Source: Methanococcoides sp. AM1 (GTDB lineage: Archaea; Halobacteriota; Methanosarcinia; Methanosarcinales; Methanosarcinaceae). From it: 64,000 nucleotides of DNA. The stretch is from assembly GCF_900774055.1 (NCBI RefSeq), contig NZ_CAAGSW010000006.1, positions 1 through 64,000 of the forward strand, read 5' to 3'. Position numbers and translations under genes: made by a program. The notes under the pieces were generated by a model. It searched no databases. It saw only the letters and a program-made list of their open reading frames with translations, and had not been told where the DNA came from. Shown here one piece after another: positions 37,663 through 45,552 of the stretch. The first letter of the stretch is position 1; every line of letters begins with the position of its first letter.

Positions 37663-38721
37663 ATGTACGACAATATGAAAGAGATCATCCATACGGATAA
37701 AGGGTCTTTCTACAATTATCTCACAGAAGGGTGCAAACTGTGCCAGAAAGGTGCCAAGATGGTGCTTTTCATTACTGGCATATGCGGCAGAGGATGTTTC
37801 TATTGTCCACTTTCAGAGGAACGAAAGAAGGATGTCACCTATGCCAATGAACGTCTGGTGAAAAGCGATGAGGATGTTATCAATGAAGTGCTCCAGATGG
37901 ATGGTTTGGGAACAGGCATTACCGGAGGAGAGCCTCTTATAAGATCGGAACTGGTCCTGCATTACATCAAACTTCTGAAAGAACAGTTTGGTAAAGAACA
38001 TCACATACACCTATACACTTCGATCGCACCTGACAGAAATTTACTAAAAGACCTTTCAGAAGCAGGACTGGATGAGATCCGGTTCCACCCGCCACAACAT
38101 TTGTGGAAGAAGCTTAAAGGATCTGAATTTGAGCGTGCAATCGAGGATTCCATTGAACTTGGCATGGAAGCAGGGATGGAAATACCCTCCATAGAAGGAG
38201 CTAGTGATGTAAGGGATGTTGTAATAGGAACAGGTTGTTTCCTGAACCTCAACGAGCTCGAATTCGCAGATACGAATGCAATTGCTATGAAAGAGAGGAA
38301 CTTCCTGCTTAAGAACGACATGAGCAACGCTGTGGAAGGATCGGAAGAATATGCGATCGAACTTGCAGACAAAGTTCCAAAGATACATTTTTGTTCATCA
38401 AGATATAAAGATGCAGGACAACTGCGTGAACGTCTGCTCAGGATAGCCAGAAAGACAGCGCGACAGATCGATGAGATAACGGAGGAAGGGACCATTGTTT
38501 ATGGATCCATTGAAGGTGCTGATACTGAAGGGATAATTGAAGTATTACATCAGTTCGAACTATCTGATGACCTGTTCGAAGTAAAGGACAAAACTATAGA
38601 GTTACCCTGGTGGCTCATTGAGGACATGGCAGAAGAATTAAAAGACGAAGGATTTGTTCCATCGATCATTGAGAGATATCCTTTTGAGAACGGACTGGTC
38701 GTTGAGGTAATCCCACTCTGA
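37663..38721 (+). CDS. radical SAM protein (COG2108-like)
   Basis: About 352 residues from the ATG at 37663, which follows AGAGGAA. The cluster motif is CGRGCFYC near residue 43 (GICGRGCFYCPLSEER), preceded by CKLCQKGAKMVLFITG; the two extra N-terminal cysteines are also kept in this group. The family, recalled as COG2108, is widespread in archaea and has no known reaction. GGEPLIR and a C-terminal domain with EGADTEGIIEVL are present. The divergent ferredoxin is a likely partner. Confidence 0.82.
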   Translation: MYDNMKEIIHTDKGSFYNYLTEGCKLCQKGAKMVLFITGICGRGCFYCPLSEERKKDVTYANERLVKSDEDVINEVLQMDGLGTGITGGEPLIRSELVLHYIKLLKEQFGKEHHIHLYTSIAPDRNLLKDLSEAGLDEIRFHPPQHLWKKLKGSEFERAIEDSIELGMEAGMEIPSIEGASDVRDVVIGTGCFLNLNELEFADTNAIAMKERNFLLKNDMSNAVEGSEEYAIELADKVPKIHFCSSRYKDAGQLRERLLRIARKTARQIDEITEEGTIVYGSIEGADTEGIIEVLHQFELSDDLFEVKDKTIELPWWLIEDMAEELKDEGFVPSIIERYPFENGLVVEVIPL

Positions 38722-38793
38722 TACCAACATTTATAAGGATTAATGTTGTAGTGGAAACGCGTTCTGTATCATAAAACAAATAAATTAGCATAA

Positions 38794-38803
38794 CTTTATA
38801 AAT
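38794..38803 (+). promoter_or_regulatory. TATA box of the DUF2551 gene
   Basis: CTTTATAAAT lies about 35 bases before the start, giving a short leader with GAGG close to its beginning. Confidence 0.5.
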
Positions 38804-38832
38804 AGAAATTACATAGATTAAATGAGGTGTTT

Positions 38833-39138
38833 GTGCTGGAGACTATTGAAGACCGGGTTAAAGCAAGGCTTATTAAATATTTAGGCCGTGACGATACAGG
38901 TATACGTGAAGATGTTTTGAAACTCTTCCTGGAAGGAGGAACCTTCACTACAGGCGATGTCTACAAACATCTTAACGAGAAAAAATTTGATGTGAGTTAC
39001 AGAGGTGTTTCAGCAATGGTTGGTCTCATGAACACAAGACTTGGTATACTCAGTATAGACGTTACCGGTGATCATAACATATACCTGCTAAAAGAAGACT
39101 ATAAACCTATAGTTAAAGCAGTTCTTGACAACTATTGA
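38833..39138 (+). CDS. DUF2551 family protein
   Basis: A protein of about 101 residues starting at GTG 38833, five bases after GAGG; a GTG two codons earlier overlaps that ribosome site. LKLFLEGGTFTTGDVYKHLNEKKFDVSYRGVSAMVGLM looks like a winged helix-turn-helix, so DNA binding is plausible. I recall it as DUF2551 of Methanosarcinales. The cis-prenyltransferase gene follows after 54 bases. Confidence 0.75.
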   Translation: MLETIEDRVKARLIKYLGRDDTGIREDVLKLFLEGGTFTTGDVYKHLNEKKFDVSYRGVSAMVGLMNTRLGILSIDVTGDHNIYLLKEDYKPIVKAVLDNY

Positions 39139-39192
39139 ACATCCACAGGATGTTACTCAATCTCTTTTACTAGTTCATTGGGTGGAATCTTC

Positions 39193-40041
39193 ATGATGAG
39201 ATCCATACTGAACCTTTTCTATGAAACATATGAAAGATCCCTTTCAAGAGATGTTAAAAACGGCTCTGTTCCTGAACACATCGCCATAATTATGGATGGA
39301 AACCGCAGGTTTGCCAACAAACTTGGGAAAAAGACAAATTACGGACACTCAAGAGGAGCCGATATAACCGAACAGGTTATAGAATGGTCATATGAGATCG
39401 GTGTTAAGGAACTTACTATTTATGCATTTTCTACAGAGAACTTCAATCGTTCCACCGATGAAACCGTGCAACTGTTTGAGCTTATTAGAAAGAAGTTTGA
39501 CCACATGCGAGAGAGCGAGCGCACACATGAAAAAAAGATAAGAGTGCGTGTGATAGGAGACCGAAACCTCCTGCCAGAAGACCTTCAGGAAGCCGCTGAA
39601 AGAATAGAAAAAGCGACAAAGGATTATAACAAATTCAACCTGAACGTTGCCCTTGCATACGGCGGAAGACAGGATATCGTACAGGCAGTCAGGAAAATGG
39701 CAGATAAAATAGTGAAGCATCAACTATTGTTAGAAGATATTAATGAAACCACAATTGGCGATCATTTTTATCCTTCAGAAGGAGCGGCCGTATCTAATGT
39801 TGACCTTATAATACGCACAGGAGGAAATGAAAGAATCTCAAATTTCCTGCCATGGCAGGCCAACGGAAATGAATGTGCCGCATACTTCTGTGCACCATTC
39901 TGGCCGGAGTTTCGCAAGATCGACTTCTTACGCTCAATTCGCACCTATCAGGCACGCCTGGCTGAACAGAAAATGAAGGAAAATCATCGAACAACACATT
40001 TTCTTAAGAAGGTACGGAAAACGAGTAAAGATCAATATTGA
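39193..40041 (+). CDS. uppS: cis-prenyltransferase (polyprenyl diphosphate synthase, UppS-like)
   Basis: Builds the long cis-polyprenyl diphosphate that becomes the dolichol-type carrier for protein glycosylation. About 282 residues: IAIIMDGNRRFA near residue 35 with the catalytic aspartate, YAFSTENFNR, and the C-terminal pyrophosphate-binding segment LIIRTGGNERISNFLPWQ. GGGTGGA precedes the paired ATGs at 39193 and 39196; either could start. Confidence 0.93.
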   Translation: MMRSILNLFYETYERSLSRDVKNGSVPEHIAIIMDGNRRFANKLGKKTNYGHSRGADITEQVIEWSYEIGVKELTIYAFSTENFNRSTDETVQLFELIRKKFDHMRESERTHEKKIRVRVIGDRNLLPEDLQEAAERIEKATKDYNKFNLNVALAYGGRQDIVQAVRKMADKIVKHQLLLEDINETTIGDHFYPSEGAAVSNVDLIIRTGGNERISNFLPWQANGNECAAYFCAPFWPEFRKIDFLRSIRTYQARLAEQKMKENHRTTHFLKKVRKTSKDQY

Positions 40042-40113
40042 TCATTCCACAAATTAGAATAGAGTAATGATAACTAAACCAAAATAAACACATCATTCAA
40101 AAGAAAACAATTG

Positions 40114-40170
40114 AAAAAAGAGGGCCGCAGCGAAAGCAAACTATCCTGACGGGATGGAGGAACTACGGCC
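40114..40170 (-). terminator. hairpin and T-run ending the microprotein unit
   Basis: On the minus strand GGCCGTAG pairs with CTGCGGCC over 8 bp, one of them G-U and therefore not possible on the plus strand. An inner ATCC/GGAT hairpin is enclosed. The stem is followed after three bases by TTTTTT (plus-strand 40114-40119). It lies 16 bases after the 26-codon gene. Confidence 0.65.
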
Positions 40171-40185
40171 AGTGCTTATAAGAAC

Positions 40186-40266
40186 TCATTTGTGGGCTCT
40201 TACGAATTCTTCGAATTGTTCATAGTATCTTGCTCTGTTTACCAGTTCTGTAAAGAAATCATCCAT
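40186..40266 (-). CDS. 26-residue microprotein
   Basis: A minus-strand frame ATG to TGA encodes 26 residues beginning MDDFFTELVNRARYY and ending FVRAHK, with alternating acidic, aromatic and basic residues that would form an amphipathic helix. A full GAGGTGA ribosome site lies exactly five bases before the ATG, a TATA-like AATATATT is 33-40 bases upstream, and a strand-specific hairpin plus T-run follows. All signals of an independent gene are therefore present. I do not recognise the sequence. Methanosarcina mazei is known to make comparably short proteins (for example sP26, which binds glutamine synthetase), so a regulatory role is conceivable. Confidence 0.6.
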   Translation of the reverse strand: MDDFFTELVNRARYYEQFEEFVRAHK

Positions 40267-40298
40267 ATATTTCACCTCAATTACCAGTACTACTTTTG

Positions 40299-40306
40299 AA
40301 TATATT
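40299..40306. promoter_or_regulatory. symmetrical TATA element between divergent genes
   Basis: AATATATT is a palindrome and could direct transcription both leftward to the microprotein and rightward to the small protein at 40347. The distances to both starts (33 and 41 bases) fit short leaders. Confidence 0.4.
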
Positions 40307-40346
40307 AAGGACTGCCAAGCGGGGTGAAAGTATTCTGCCGTTTTCT

Positions 40347-40607
40347 ATGGCAGCGCCGGACTGGGAGTTCTACGTTTATTCAGAAAAAGGAAGAGAGAAC
40401 TTCGATGAATATGAGGAAGCACTGGAACATGCCCTCAAATTAAGGGAGGATACCGTTCGGAAATACATGAAAGATGCTGATCTTGACCCGGATTCCATGA
40501 AGATCGACATCAAGAAGGATGAAGTTATCCTTGAAGGATCCGATACGCTGGTAGAAACGAAGATCGTTGTTTTTGGTGTAGCAGAACATATTGAAGAAGA
40601 TAATTAA
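40347..40607 (+). CDS. small acidic protein of unknown function
   Basis: An 86-residue protein, PDWEFYVYSEKGRENFDEYEEALEHALKLREDTVRKYM at the front and a beta-rich end (VILEGSDTLVETKIVVFGVAEH). No family recognised. The ATG at 40347 has no clear ribosome site; five codons upstream, ATT at 40332 follows GGGGTGA at a good distance, so an AUU start (91 residues) as in the HPS gene is an alternative. An ATG at 40296 lies in the TATA region and is rejected. Confidence 0.6.
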   Translation: MAAPDWEFYVYSEKGRENFDEYEEALEHALKLREDTVRKYMKDADLDPDSMKIDIKKDEVILEGSDTLVETKIVVFGVAEHIEEDN

Positions 40608-40797
40608 TAAATTAGCAAACCAGAGAGATGCTTTTGCATCCTCACTCTTTTTTTATTTAAATTTTTCATTGGTTGATCATCAGTTATAGGCGTGATCAAT
40701 CACAGATACATCAATTGTCAGTTACCATCAAGTAATAGATGTAAGCAGTTCATAGATACTGCCAACTAGAAGCGATAATTATTGAAAAATAATAAAA

Positions 40798-40885
40798 TGG
40801 TGCGGGAGGTGTGATTCGAACACACGAACTCCTACGAGACTAGGCCCTCAACCTAGCGCCTTTGGCCTGGCTGGGCAACCCCCGC
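40798..40885 (-). tRNA. tRNA-Leu (anticodon GAG)
   Basis: Class II tRNA on the minus strand with acceptor GCGGGGG/CTCCCGC, anticodon stem CTAGG/CCTAG around TTGAGGG (anticodon GAG), a long variable arm and T arm GTGTTCGAATCAC. CCA is encoded at 40798-40800. It lies 56 bases after the rpo3 stop and may be read through from that operon. Confidence 0.94.
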
Positions 40886-40940
40886 AAATGGAATTTTCTG
40901 AACTTAAATATAAAGTAAAAAGGAAACCAAGATTTCCTAT

Positions 40941-41744
40941 TTACAATGTGCTCAGGATGTTTTGCATCTCAGAGGCTTTTCCCTTAATGGTATTCACTGC
41001 ATTTAAGATTAACTGTTGAGCGGAGTATGAACCATCAGACTCCATTGTGAAAATGAAAGATCTTTCATCCACACCAACAGTAATAGCATCTATATCACAT
41101 GAATCCTGACATAATCTGCACAATGAACACTTGAGAAGATCATCCTTGGAGATCTCAGCAGTCTCTTCACCGAGCTGAATTATGTTTCTTGGGCATGCAT
41201 TGACGCATATGCCGCATCTGTCACATCCCTCAAAGGTTATAACTGGCATGTTCTTATAGCCGCAAGCAACGCCTGCCTGCCATTTTGCATGCTCATTTCC
41301 ATAACCCATGTGAGCAATTGCCTCAAGTACAACCTTCTGGCCGGTCCTGAGATCAATTATAGGAATGTTCTTGTCTGCTGGCTGTACGTTAGGATCAGAT
41401 GAGACAATGTCACCAGAATGAACGATGACCTGCTCCTCTTCACCTGCTTCGGCGCTGAGAGTCAGAGAGACAGTACATGCAGGACAGCCACTACCTTCAC
41501 AGGTACACTTATCCTGCGGCACAAAGTCCTCAAGACTGGATGTGAGGGGGATCAAACCCAACCTCAATGCCAGCTGCTCATCATACAGAACAGAAGTATT
41601 ATTATAGATATTCACGTCATCGATCGCTAGCGTCGGTACATCGGCAAGCATTGCCCTACGGACACCATTTGCAAAAGCTGCAGTTGTGCCTGATAAAATG
41701 AACTTTGCTGACCTATCGGATAACTCAAGTATATCTATTTCCAT
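40941..41744 (-). CDS. rpo3: DNA-directed RNA polymerase subunit D (Rpo3)
   Basis: Counterpart of bacterial alpha; it dimerises with subunit L to begin polymerase assembly. In 267 residues, two ferredoxin-like cysteine sets lie at 174/177/180/184 and 206/209/212/216, so two [4Fe-4S] clusters can be held, as in other Methanosarcinales. Another four-cysteine group at 80/82/87/90 could bind zinc. It is the last protein gene of the S13-S4-S11-Rpo3 operon. Confidence 0.96.
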   Translation of the reverse strand: MEIDILELSDRSAKFILSGTTAAFANGVRRAMLADVPTLAIDDVNIYNNTSVLYDEQLALRLGLIPLTSSLEDFVPQDKCTCEGSGCPACTVSLTLSAEAGEEEQVIVHSGDIVSSDPNVQPADKNIPIIDLRTGQKVVLEAIAHMGYGNEHAKWQAGVACGYKNMPVITFEGCDRCGICVNACPRNIIQLGEETAEISKDDLLKCSLCRLCQDSCDIDAITVGVDERSFIFTMESDGSYSAQQLILNAVNTIKGKASEMQNILSTL

Positions 41745-41767
41745 TGGAAAACCTCTGTTCTTTGTGA

Positions 41768-42148
41768 TTATACACGCCTTCCGCCTTTTGGACGAGTTCC
41801 ATCATGGGGTACTGGTGTAACGTCTTCGATCCTTCCGATCCTGACGCCTGCTCTTGCAAATGCCCTGATCGCGGCCTGTGCGCCTGGACCCGGACTTCTC
41901 TGCTTGTTTCCTCCAGGTGCCCTTACTTTGATGTGAACACCCTCGATACCCTTGTCTTTAAGAGTATCTGCAAGCTGGCTTGCCATCTGCATAGCAGTGT
42001 ATGGGGAGCTTTCGTCCCTTGCTGCCTTTACAACCATTCCACCAGAGGATTTTGCGATGGTTTCTGCACCGGTGAGATCTGTCACGGTGATAATTGTGTT
42101 GTTAAATGAACATTTGATGTTTGCAACACCCCAGATTCCGTTTGCCAT
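41768..42148 (-). CDS. rps11: small ribosomal subunit protein uS11
   Basis: A 126-residue protein with the conserved [12 protein letters not shown] and the basic C-terminus [17 protein letters not shown], which contacts mRNA and 16S rRNA at the platform. Third gene of the operon. Confidence 0.97.
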   Translation of the reverse strand: MANGIWGVANIKCSFNNTIITVTDLTGAETIAKSSGGMVVKAARDESSPYTAMQMASQLADTLKDKGIEGVHIKVRAPGGNKQRSPGPGAQAAIRAFARAGVRIGRIEDVTPVPHDGTRPKGGRRV

Positions 42149-42161
42149 ATTTTACTCCTCC

Positions 42162-42716
42162 TTATTCCTCTACGAGTGATGATGCGATCTGTGCAGGTCT
42201 TTCAGGGTGAGCTTCCTTGGAAATAGGAGACTTACCATAGTAGTCTATTGCCATTTCCTGAGCCTTTGAGACCATCATACCAGGTACAGTTACCCTCTTT
42301 CCATCTATAGAGATGTGACCGTGGGTAATGAACTGCCTTGCCTGACGTGCAGTGCGGGCAAGTCCAAGTCTGTGGACCTGTGTCTGAAGCCTGCGCTCCA
42401 GAATAGCCTCGGTCTGAAGACCAAGAATATCATCAATGCTGGAATCAGATTTCAGAATTGAGTATCTGATAAGTTTTGCAAGGATCTGATCTGCTTCGGT
42501 CTTTGCATGGCCTGTAAGATCGGATTCTGCAGATTCAGCAAGAAGACGCCTTGCATCTGCCCTGAACCTTCTCAGAATACTGTGTGATTTCCAAAGTTCC
42601 CTCTTGTTACGGAGACCATACTTCTTGACGAGCTCAACCTCACTTGCCATCCTTGCAGCCTGCCAAGGATGTTTTGGTGTATCATAAGATTTTGTGCTTT
42701 TACCAGGATATACCAT
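42162..42716 (-). CDS. rps4: small ribosomal subunit protein uS4
   Basis: A primary 16S-binding protein of 184 residues with an S4 RNA-binding domain ([35 protein letters not shown]). Length is normal for archaea. In bacteria the equivalent protein represses its own operon through the mRNA leader, which is of interest here because the leader is structured. Confidence 0.97.
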   Translation of the reverse strand: MVYPGKSTKSYDTPKHPWQAARMASEVELVKKYGLRNKRELWKSHSILRRFRADARRLLAESAESDLTGHAKTEADQILAKLIRYSILKSDSSIDDILGLQTEAILERRLQTQVHRLGLARTARQARQFITHGHISIDGKRVTVPGMMVSKAQEMAIDYYGKSPISKEAHPERPAQIASSLVEE

Positions 42717-42728
42717 ATTGCATCACCT

Positions 42729-43175
42729 TCATTTCTTCTTCCTTACACCAATAGTGCTACCACGTCTTCCAGTGGACTTGGTTCTCTGTCCTCTGACCTT
42801 AAGACCTCTCTCATGTCTGAGACCACGGTATGCGCGTGCCTTCTTAAGGTTGTTAAGATCTTCTTTCAGGGTCATAATGATGTCCTGACCAAGAAGGTGC
42901 TTGTCGTCCCCGGTTGTTGGATCTCGCTGCCTGTTGAGCATCCATACAGGAAGGTGCTGCTCGAACTGTGCAATTGCAGTATCAAGTTTTTCAACGTCCT
43001 CATCAGGGAGGTAACCGATCACTGCATTTGGATCGACACCAGTACTATCTACAATAACACGAGAGGCTCTTAACCCGATACCACGGATACCGGTCAATGC
43101 GTACTTAACCCGCTGGCTTCCCTGCAGGTCAGTATTCATTATACGAACCAGATGTCTAATTTCTTCGTCTGCCAT
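42729..43175 (-). CDS. rps13: small ribosomal subunit protein uS13
   Basis: A 148-residue head protein with helix-two-turn-helix ([13 protein letters not shown]) and the basic tail [21 protein letters not shown]. First gene of its operon; AAGGAGGATATTAT precedes the ATG. Confidence 0.97.
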   Translation of the reverse strand: MADEEIRHLVRIMNTDLQGSQRVKYALTGIRGIGLRASRVIVDSTGVDPNAVIGYLPDEDVEKLDTAIAQFEQHLPVWMLNRQRDPTTGDDKHLLGQDIIMTLKEDLNNLKKARAYRGLRHERGLKVRGQRTKSTGRRGSTIGVRKKK

Positions 43176-43191
43176 ATAATATCCTCCTTAA

Positions 43192-43250
43192 GGGTGTAAA
43201 CAACACCCCGTAGCCTCGGAACACATTGGTTCCGACACAGCCATGTGGCT
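43192..43250 (-). promoter_or_regulatory. hairpin-rich leader of the S13-S4-S11-Rpo3 operon
   Basis: Three stems lie in a row in the presumed 5' leader: GGGTGT/ACACCC (43192-43208), CGGAAC/GTTCCG with a six-base loop (43217-43234), and AGCCA/TGGCT (43239-43250). The first ends eight bases before the AAGGAGG ribosome site. A TATA-like TTTATAAAAAT (about 43255-43266) would place the transcript start near the third stem. Such a leader is a candidate site for control by a ribosomal protein of the operon. Confidence 0.5.
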
Positions 43251-43468
43251 TTTTAAATTTTTATAAACTCAAAAGCGACTCCGCTGAATATACCATTTCT
43301 GGTATATAACAGTATTTATTACAATTCTTTGGCATGTTCAGCAAGAACAATTCATACCAAACTATACCAGAATATGATTAACAAATAACAATATCATATA
43401 TATCCATGTCGAACCCAAAAATAGAATCCAGTAAAAATTCCAACATATAATCTCCCGTGGAAAGAAGT
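43251..43468. other. AT-rich spacer
   Basis: Between the TATA region of the S13 operon and the end of the EamA gene. Apart from an imperfect AT-rich palindrome around ATACCATTTCTGGTAT (43299-43314) I see nothing to annotate. Confidence 0.4.
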
Positions 43469-44371
43469 TCAGGTCCCAAATTCAAGATATTTCCCAAATG
43501 ATATATGTTCAGTTACGGCAAGAAGAGCACCTGCAATAATGAACATGCAACCAACTATCGTCTCGGCAAATATCGCATTATGAAGAATAGTATAATCAAA
43601 AAAGATACCACTTACCGGTTCCAGCATTGCAAGTATGCTGGCAGCCTGGGTCCGAACCCGTGAAAGCCCGTTGAAATACAGGACACCACTGATACTTGTG
43701 TTCACCAAGCCGAAAAGCAGGAGCATCAGAAAATTATCCCTAAGTATCGGAATAGACACCGTGGGGGCAAATGGAATAAGCACAACGACACAGAAGGCAG
43801 TTGCCCAGAAAAACTGTGAAAAGCCGGAATACTCATCCCTGACATAACGGGCGGTCATGATAATGCAACTGAAAGAGATTCCCGACAGAATACCAGCCAA
43901 AATCCCGATAAAATGAATATCCCCGACACCAGAGCGAATAAACGTTGCAGGATCCACAATAAGGAATATCCCAATCATGGACAGGACCAGTCCGGCAAGA
44001 CCAGACCGTGTCAGCTTCTCCTTGAGTACGATCGGAGACAATAAGGTCACATACATAGGTGCAGTATATAGTAGAAGTATTGCTATTGAAAGCCCGGAAT
44101 AAATAATACATGTGAAATAGAAAGATATGGTCATAAGCTTGAAAACACCAAGAAGCAGAAGATGACGCCTTTTTCCACCCAATCTTAGGATACTTGTTTT
44201 TCCGGTAAGGTAGAGATAGCCCAGCATGAACACTATACCTATCAAAAGTTTGTAGAATATAATCGGCAGAGTACCCATATCATGAATGAAAGCTAGAAAG
44301 ACTCCCACCATGCCATATATTATGCACCCGGAGGTAATCTCCAGATAACCCCTTATCGGTGCTGAACCCAT
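43469..44371 (-). CDS. EamA/DMT-family transporter
   Basis: A 300-residue membrane protein with ten helices in two EamA repeats (about 10-140 and 155-285), the drug/metabolite exporter layout. PVVLKEKLTRSGLAG-like ends to each repeat are recognisable (here SPIVLKEKLTRSGLAG). The substrate cannot be predicted. Single gene. Confidence 0.88.
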   Translation of the reverse strand: MGSAPIRGYLEITSGCIIYGMVGVFLAFIHDMGTLPIIFYKLLIGIVFMLGYLYLTGKTSILRLGGKRRHLLLLGVFKLMTISFYFTCIIYSGLSIAILLLYTAPMYVTLLSPIVLKEKLTRSGLAGLVLSMIGIFLIVDPATFIRSGVGDIHFIGILAGILSGISFSCIIMTARYVRDEYSGFSQFFWATAFCVVVLIPFAPTVSIPILRDNFLMLLLFGLVNTSISGVLYFNGLSRVRTQAASILAMLEPVSGIFFDYTILHNAIFAETIVGCMFIIAGALLAVTEHISFGKYLEFGT

Positions 44372-44469
44372 GGTCGTTCATATAGAATACACACTATATA
44401 GAACATCGCCAGTATCACCAGTATGGATAAATACAACATATGATAATTTATTGAATATAGGTGAATGAT

Positions 44470-44823
44470 ATGGATATAGGATTACTATTCCCGGGATTTG
44501 GCATCTCACATTTGTTTGCAGCTTTATTTTTCTACATATACTTCGCCTATTCATTACAGGTTATCGCTGCAAAAACACAGACAGCAAAAGTATGGATGGC
44601 ATGGATACCGATACTGAACCTTCTACTTATGGTACGAATATGCAGACTATCAGGTATAGCCCTGATACCATTTTTCATACCTTTCATAAACATCATTTAT
44701 GCTGCCTATATCTGGGGAGAGATCGCATTCGCCGTCAACAAGTCACGATGGTTGGGACTTGTCATACTAGTACCAGTTCTTAACCTTGGGTTACCCGGAT
44801 ATCTTGCCTTTTTCGAGTATTGA
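44470..44823 (+). CDS. DUF5684-like small membrane protein
   Basis: About 117 residues from the ATG at 44470, six bases after AGGTGA; the GTG at 44461 lies within that ribosome site. Three or four hydrophobic segments with AWIPILNLLLMVRI and ARWLGLVILVPVLNLGLPGYLAF-type repeats (here SRWLGLVILVPVLNLGLPG) match DUF5684. Function unknown. It ends as the HAD gene's ribosome site begins. Confidence 0.72.
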   Translation: MDIGLLFPGFGISHLFAALFFYIYFAYSLQVIAAKTQTAKVWMAWIPILNLLLMVRICRLSGIALIPFFIPFINIIYAAYIWGEIAFAVNKSRWLGLVILVPVLNLGLPGYLAFFEY

Positions 44824-44843
44824 ACCGGAGGAAATCCTGCCCC

Positions 44844-45533
44844 ATGGAAAGGAACGTAAAGGCTGTCCTTTTTGATATGGACAACACCCTGTTTGATTTT
44901 CTTGAAGCAAAGCTTACTGCATTCAAAAAGATGGTCGAGTACCTCGGCGAAGGGGACCCGGAAACCATTCTAGAGTATTTCCTGCGAGGCACACCCGTTT
45001 TTGAAGACCTTGAAAATATCAAGGACTACCTTCAGGACAATGAACTTTACTCCAAAGACAATTATGATATTTGCTGCAGGATCTACGAAACCATAAAGCT
45101 GGAAGCTCTCGTGCTGTACCCCGGAGTGATACATACCCTTGAAGTCCTTAAAGAAGAACGCATTTCCCTGGCACTGGTCACAGATGCCCATTCCCACAAT
45201 GCCACTAAAAGACTTGAAAGGATGAAAATAATAGAATATTTTGACCTCATTGTGACCAACGACATGACATGTGCCAAAAAACCTGACCATAAAGTCTTCC
45301 ATTTTGCACTTGACCTTTTGAAAGTCAAACCATCACAGGCAGTTTTTGTAGGAGATAGTCTCAGAAGAGATATCGAACCTGCAAGACAGATCGGAATGTT
45401 AACTGCTTACGCTGCCTATGGAGATCGTCTGCACTATTCAAATGAGGTTGAAGCAGACATCATATTGTCAGGAATTACGGATGTCCTGGACTTTGTCCTC
45501 ATAAATAAAAAAAGCAAGGAGAATATCCTTTAA
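44844..45533 (+). CDS. HAD-superfamily hydrolase
   Basis: A 229-residue HAD hydrolase of the type with an alpha-helical cap. Motif I is FDMDNTLFD near residue 10, motif II LVTDAH, motif III lysine in CAKKPDHKVF and motif IV FVGDSLRRDIEPA. It likely removes phosphate from a small metabolite. ATG 44844 follows GGAGGA by 11 bases. A hairpin terminator follows. Confidence 0.85.
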   Translation: MERNVKAVLFDMDNTLFDFLEAKLTAFKKMVEYLGEGDPETILEYFLRGTPVFEDLENIKDYLQDNELYSKDNYDICCRIYETIKLEALVLYPGVIHTLEVLKEERISLALVTDAHSHNATKRLERMKIIEYFDLIVTNDMTCAKKPDHKVFHFALDLLKVKPSQAVFVGDSLRRDIEPARQIGMLTAYAAYGDRLHYSNEVEADIILSGITDVLDFVLINKKSKENIL

Positions 45534-45548
45534 TTCTCCTTTTAATTA
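45517..45548. terminator. bidirectional hairpin terminator
   Basis: AGGAGAAT (45517-45524) pairs with ATTCTCCT (45533-45540) with an eight-base loop, flanked by A-rich and T-rich runs. It lies at the convergent ends of the HAD and M1 genes and overlaps the HAD stop. Confidence 0.6.
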
Positions 45549-45552
45549 AATA

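Noticed and set aside
38725..38752. Inverted repeat CAACATT/AATGTTG after the radical SAM gene as a riboswitch or terminator
   Set aside because: Only 7 bp around an AT-rich loop with no T-run; too weak to call.
40296..40346. ATG at 40296 as start of the small acidic protein
   Set aside because: It lies within the presumed TATA element and has no ribosome site; later starts fit better.
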